DNA of 6,309 nt from Modestobacter sp. (GTDB taxonomy: Bacteria > Actinomycetota > Actinomycetes > Mycobacteriales > Geodermatophilaceae): the NCBI GenBank assembly GCA_025966175.1, contig JAOPVN010000144.1, forward strand, positions 1-6,309, given 5' to 3'. This document shows, piece by piece, positions 3,847-6,309 of the stretch; position 1 is the stretch's first letter; every line of letters starts with the position of its first letter. The position numbers and the translations under genes were made by a program. The notes beneath the pieces are model-generated. The model did no database searches and had not been told where the DNA came from. It was given only the letters and a program-made list of their open reading frames with translations.

Positions 3847-6282
3847 TCAGACCTCCATCAGGGGGGAGCTGGTGCCCTCGAAGCTGAAGGCGTCGGGGGA
3901 GGGGCGGGAACCCGGGAGCGGCTTGTAGAAGGCCGGGTCGGCAGCGAGGATCGCCGCGCGGACGTCCAGCAGCTCGGTGACGCGGTCCCCGATGACCGCC
4001 GAGCCGAGGAGGCCGAGGTCGTCGATGTCGCTCTGCACGGCGGCCTCGCCGTCGACGATGTCGAGGATCTCGTCGACCACGATGGCCACGCTGCGGCCGT
4101 GGTCGGCGTAGACGATCACCTCGAGGGTCTCGCGGTCGGAGTCACCGAAGGCGCCCAGGTGCCGGTCGAGCCGGACGATCGGGAGGATCGCCCCGCGGTA
4201 CTGCACGACCTCGCGGGAGCCGACGCGCTCGACGGTGTCGCTGCGCACCTGCTCGAGCCGGGTGACGGTGTCCAGCGGGATGGCGACCCGCCGGCCGCCG
4301 CCGATGGCCGCCAACAGCATCCGCTGGCGCTCCTGGACCGCGACCACGGCCGAGGCAGCCATCCGGCTCTCCTGCCGCTCCGCGGACTCGGCGCGCAGCG
4401 CCCGGCGGGCGAGCGCCTGCACGTCGAGGATCAGCGCGACCGCGCCGTCACCGAGGACGGTGGCCCCGGAGTACAGGCCGATCGACTTGAGCTGGCCACC
4501 GACGGCCTTGACGACGATCTCCTCGGTGTTGATGACCCGGTCGACGACGAGGCCGAACCGGCGCCCCTCCGACCGCAGCACCGCGATGACGACGTGCCCG
4601 TCGTGCCGGTCCGAGGGCAGACCCAGCACCTCGGCCAGGTGCACCAGGGGGAGCAGCTCGCCGCGGAGGCGGTACACCGAGGCGCCACCGACCTCCTCGA
4701 CCGCGGCCGCGGCCTTCTCGGCGTCCAGGGCCACCAGTTCCTGCAGGCTGATCTGCGGGATGGCGTAGCGGTCGCCGGCGCACTCGATGGTCAGCGCTGG
4801 GACGATCGCCAGGGTCAGCGGGATGCGCAGTCGGGTGCAGGTGCCGTGGCCGGGCACCGACTCGACCTCGATGGTGCCGCCGATGGACTCGATGTTGGTC
4901 TTCACCACGTCCATGCCGACGCCGCGGCCGGAGACGTTGGTGACCGCCGCGGCGGTGGAGAACCCGGGCAGGAAGACCAGCTGCAGGATGTCGGCCGGGC
5001 TCATCCGGGACAGCGCGTCCGGGGTGAGCAGACCCCGCTCGACGGCCTTGGCGCCGATCTTGACCGGGTCGATGCCCGCACCGTCGTCGGCGACCTCGAC
5101 CACGACCTGGCCGCTCTCGTGCCGGGCGCGCAGGGTGAGCACGCCCTCGGTCGGCTTGCCGGCGACGGCGCGGCCGGCCGCGGCCTCGATGCCGTGGTCG
5201 ACGGAGTTGCGGACCAGGTGGGTCAACGGGTCCTTGACCGCCTCGAGCAGGGTCTTGTCCAGCTCGGTCTCCCGGCCCTCCATCTCCAGGCGGACCGACT
5301 TGCCGCACTGCAGACCGAGGTCGCGGACGACGCGGGGGAGCTTGCTCCAGATGTGGTCGATCGGCTGCATGCGCGTCTTCATGACGCCCTCCTGCAGCTC
5401 GCTGGCGATCAGGTTCAGCCGCTGCGAGGCCCGGACCAGGTCCTGGTCGGTCTGCCGGCCCACGTACTGGACGATCTGGTTGCGGGTCAGCACCAGCTCA
5501 CCGACCAGCAGCATCAGGTTGTCGAGCAGGTCGACGTCCACCCGGATCGTGCTGTCGGCGACGGCGCGGCGGCCCGGCTGCGCCCCGGTCGTGCTCGGCT
5601 CCTCCGCGACGGGGAGGACGGGGAACTCCACGGGGAACTCCTTCGGCGGTTCGACGGCCGGGGCAGCAGCCACCGGAACGGCGACCGCGGGCATCTGGGC
5701 CGGGATCGTCTCGACCGCGGGCACCGGGGCGGGCTGCGGCACGACGGCGGCCTTGGTGCTGCGGGTGGTCTTCTTCGCCGGGGCCCGCTTGGCCGCGGGC
5801 TTCTTCGCCGGTGCCGGGGCGGTCTCGGCGGCCGGGGCCTCGGCTACCGCCGGAGCGGCCGGCTCCTCGACCGGTGCCGGGGCTGCGGCCGCCGGGGTGT
5901 CCTCGAGGGCGGCACTGATCGTGGCGACGGTGCTCGCGACCTCGACCTGTCCCTCGCCGCCGTTGGCCTCGATGGCCGCGAGCAGGGCGCGGATCGTGTC
6001 GACCATCTGCAGCAGTGCGTCGGTGCGGTGCGGCGTCATGTCCAGCGCGCCGTCCCGCAGCCGGGACAGCATGTTCTCCCCGACGTGCGCGACCTCCTCC
6101 AGCCGGTTGAAGGCGAGGAAGCCGCTGGTCCCCTTGATCGTGTGGATCGTCCGGAAGATGCTCGAGAGCCGTTCCCGCGATTGCGGGTCCTGCTCCAGGG
6201 CCACCAGGTCCTGGTCCAGCTGGTCGAGGTTCTCGTGACTCTCCACGAGGAACTCCTCGACGATGTCGTCCAGACCTTCCAC
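3847..6282 (-). CDS. cheA: Chemotaxis histidine kinase CheA with two CheW-like domains
   Basis: An 811-residue hybrid-free CheA, the cytoplasmic kinase that autophosphorylates and donates phosphate to CheY and CheB under receptor control. P1 (Hpt) spans about 1-108, with phospho-acceptor His47 in IHTIKGTSGF. Residues about 128-240 are an Ala/Pro/Val-rich linker with a basic Lys/Arg patch at 159-177, and no folded P2 CheY-docking domain is visible there. P3 (dimerisation) is about 244-310. The P4 ATPase runs about 311-490, with N-box H355/N359/D362/H363, G1 DDGAGID (399-405), F-box FLPGFST (437-443), G2 GRGVGMDVV (452-460) and GHGT (478-481), so it looks catalytically intact. Two tandem CheW-like P5 domains follow, about 492-630 (YRLRGELLPLVHL) and about 645-782 (VQYRGAILPIVRL), then a 28-residue tail. 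The start is GTG. The frame is open upstream to the window edge, but the N-terminus aligns with the usual CheA beginning. The extra P5 makes it longer than the roughly 650-residue classical form. Confidence 0.97.
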   Translation of the reverse strand: MEGLDDIVEEFLVESHENLDQLDQDLVALEQDPQSRERLSSIFRTIHTIKGTSGFLAFNRLEEVAHVGENMLSRLRDGALDMTPHRTDALLQMVDTIRALLAAIEANGGEGQVEVASTVATISAALEDTPAAAAPAPVEEPAAPAVAEAPAAETAPAPAKKPAAKRAPAKKTTRSTKAAVVPQPAPVPAVETIPAQMPAVAVPVAAAPAVEPPKEFPVEFPVLPVAEEPSTTGAQPGRRAVADSTIRVDVDLLDNLMLLVGELVLTRNQIVQYVGRQTDQDLVRASQRLNLIASELQEGVMKTRMQPIDHIWSKLPRVVRDLGLQCGKSVRLEMEGRETELDKTLLEAVKDPLTHLVRNSVDHGIEAAAGRAVAGKPTEGVLTLRARHESGQVVVEVADDGAGIDPVKIGAKAVERGLLTPDALSRMSPADILQLVFLPGFSTAAAVTNVSGRGVGMDVVKTNIESIGGTIEVESVPGHGTCTRLRIPLTLAIVPALTIECAGDRYAIPQISLQELVALDAEKAAAAVEEVGGASVYRLRGELLPLVHLAEVLGLPSDRHDGHVVIAVLRSEGRRFGLVVDRVINTEEIVVKAVGGQLKSIGLYSGATVLGDGAVALILDVQALARRALRAESAERQESRMAASAVVAVQERQRMLLAAIGGGRRVAIPLDTVTRLEQVRSDTVERVGSREVVQYRGAILPIVRLDRHLGAFGDSDRETLEVIVYADHGRSVAIVVDEILDIVDGEAAVQSDIDDLGLLGSAVIGDRVTELLDVRAAILAADPAFYKPLPGSRPSPDAFSFEGTSSPLMEV
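3851..3856 (-). promoter_or_regulatory. Ribosome binding site of cheW inside the end of cheA
   Basis: The minus strand reads GGAGGT here, 5 nt before the cheW GTG, and overlaps the final Glu-Val codons of cheA. The match to the 16S anti-Shine-Dalgarno is excellent. It decides for the GTG at 3845 rather than the ATG nine codons further in. The arrangement of ribosome site, cheA stop and cheW start within about 15 nt is typical of translational coupling. Confidence 0.85.
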
Positions 6283-6309
6283 GCCTGCCTCATCCCCTTG
6301 GTGCGCCGT
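6283..6309 (-). other. Upstream edge of cheA: ribosome site and possible end of a preceding gene
   Basis: The 27 nt before the cheA GTG contain GAGG ending 5 nt before the start, a modest ribosome site. One minus-strand frame has a TGA at 6292-6290, preceded by codons for GAPRG, which could be the end of an upstream gene only 7 nt from cheA and so part of the same operon. This is too short to identify. The cheA frame itself has no stop in this stretch, so a longer N-terminus cannot be excluded. Confidence 0.35.

Noticed and set aside
4787..6238. Long plus-strand open frame of 483 codons opposite cheA
   Set aside because: The translation is Ser/Thr/Arg-rich low complexity, with no domain. It is the antisense shadow of the strongly codon-biased cheA.
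1..6309. Mobile elements, CRISPR arrays, tRNA or rRNA genes
   Set aside because: No transposase motif, terminal inverted repeats with target duplications, regularly spaced repeats or structured RNA gene could be seen. The receptor repeats are paralogous coding sequence.

Overview
The window is a very GC-rich stretch of a bacterial chemotaxis operon. All genes lie on the minus strand, so they read from right to left. Strong third-position G/C bias, GTG starts, Ala/Pro-rich linkers and the protein style suggest a motile actinobacterium. A Geodermatophilaceae-like or Kineosporiales-like genome would fit, but this placement is an inference, because no rRNA or other marker gene is present.

Layout in the direction of transcription: cheA (6282-3847, histidine kinase with two C-terminal CheW-like domains and no recognisable CheY-docking P2 domain); cheW (3845-3393, coupling protein, starting 1 nt after the cheA stop); a 76-nt gap with a strong G-run motif; a complete methyl-accepting chemotaxis protein, MCP-A (3316-1703); a 544-nt non-coding gap rich in inverted repeats (1702-1159); and a second chemoreceptor, MCP-B (1158 to the left edge), cut off at the tip of its signalling hairpin.

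Together these genes encode the core signalling array. The two transmembrane receptors sense through different extracytoplasmic helical domains. CheW and the P5 domains of CheA dock onto the receptor tips, and CheA phosphorylates itself on His47 to feed response regulators. CheY, CheB, CheR, CheD and the flagellar genes are not in the window and may lie beyond either edge.

The genes are ordinary members of known families, and I see no clear undescribed system. The points most worth a second look are: a block of about 180 bp, 97% identical, shared by the two receptors exactly over the putative methylation helix; the double-P5, P2-less CheA with a basic histone-H1-like linker; the cluster of perfect inverted repeats between the receptors; and the four-tract G-quadruplex motif between cheW and MCP-A.
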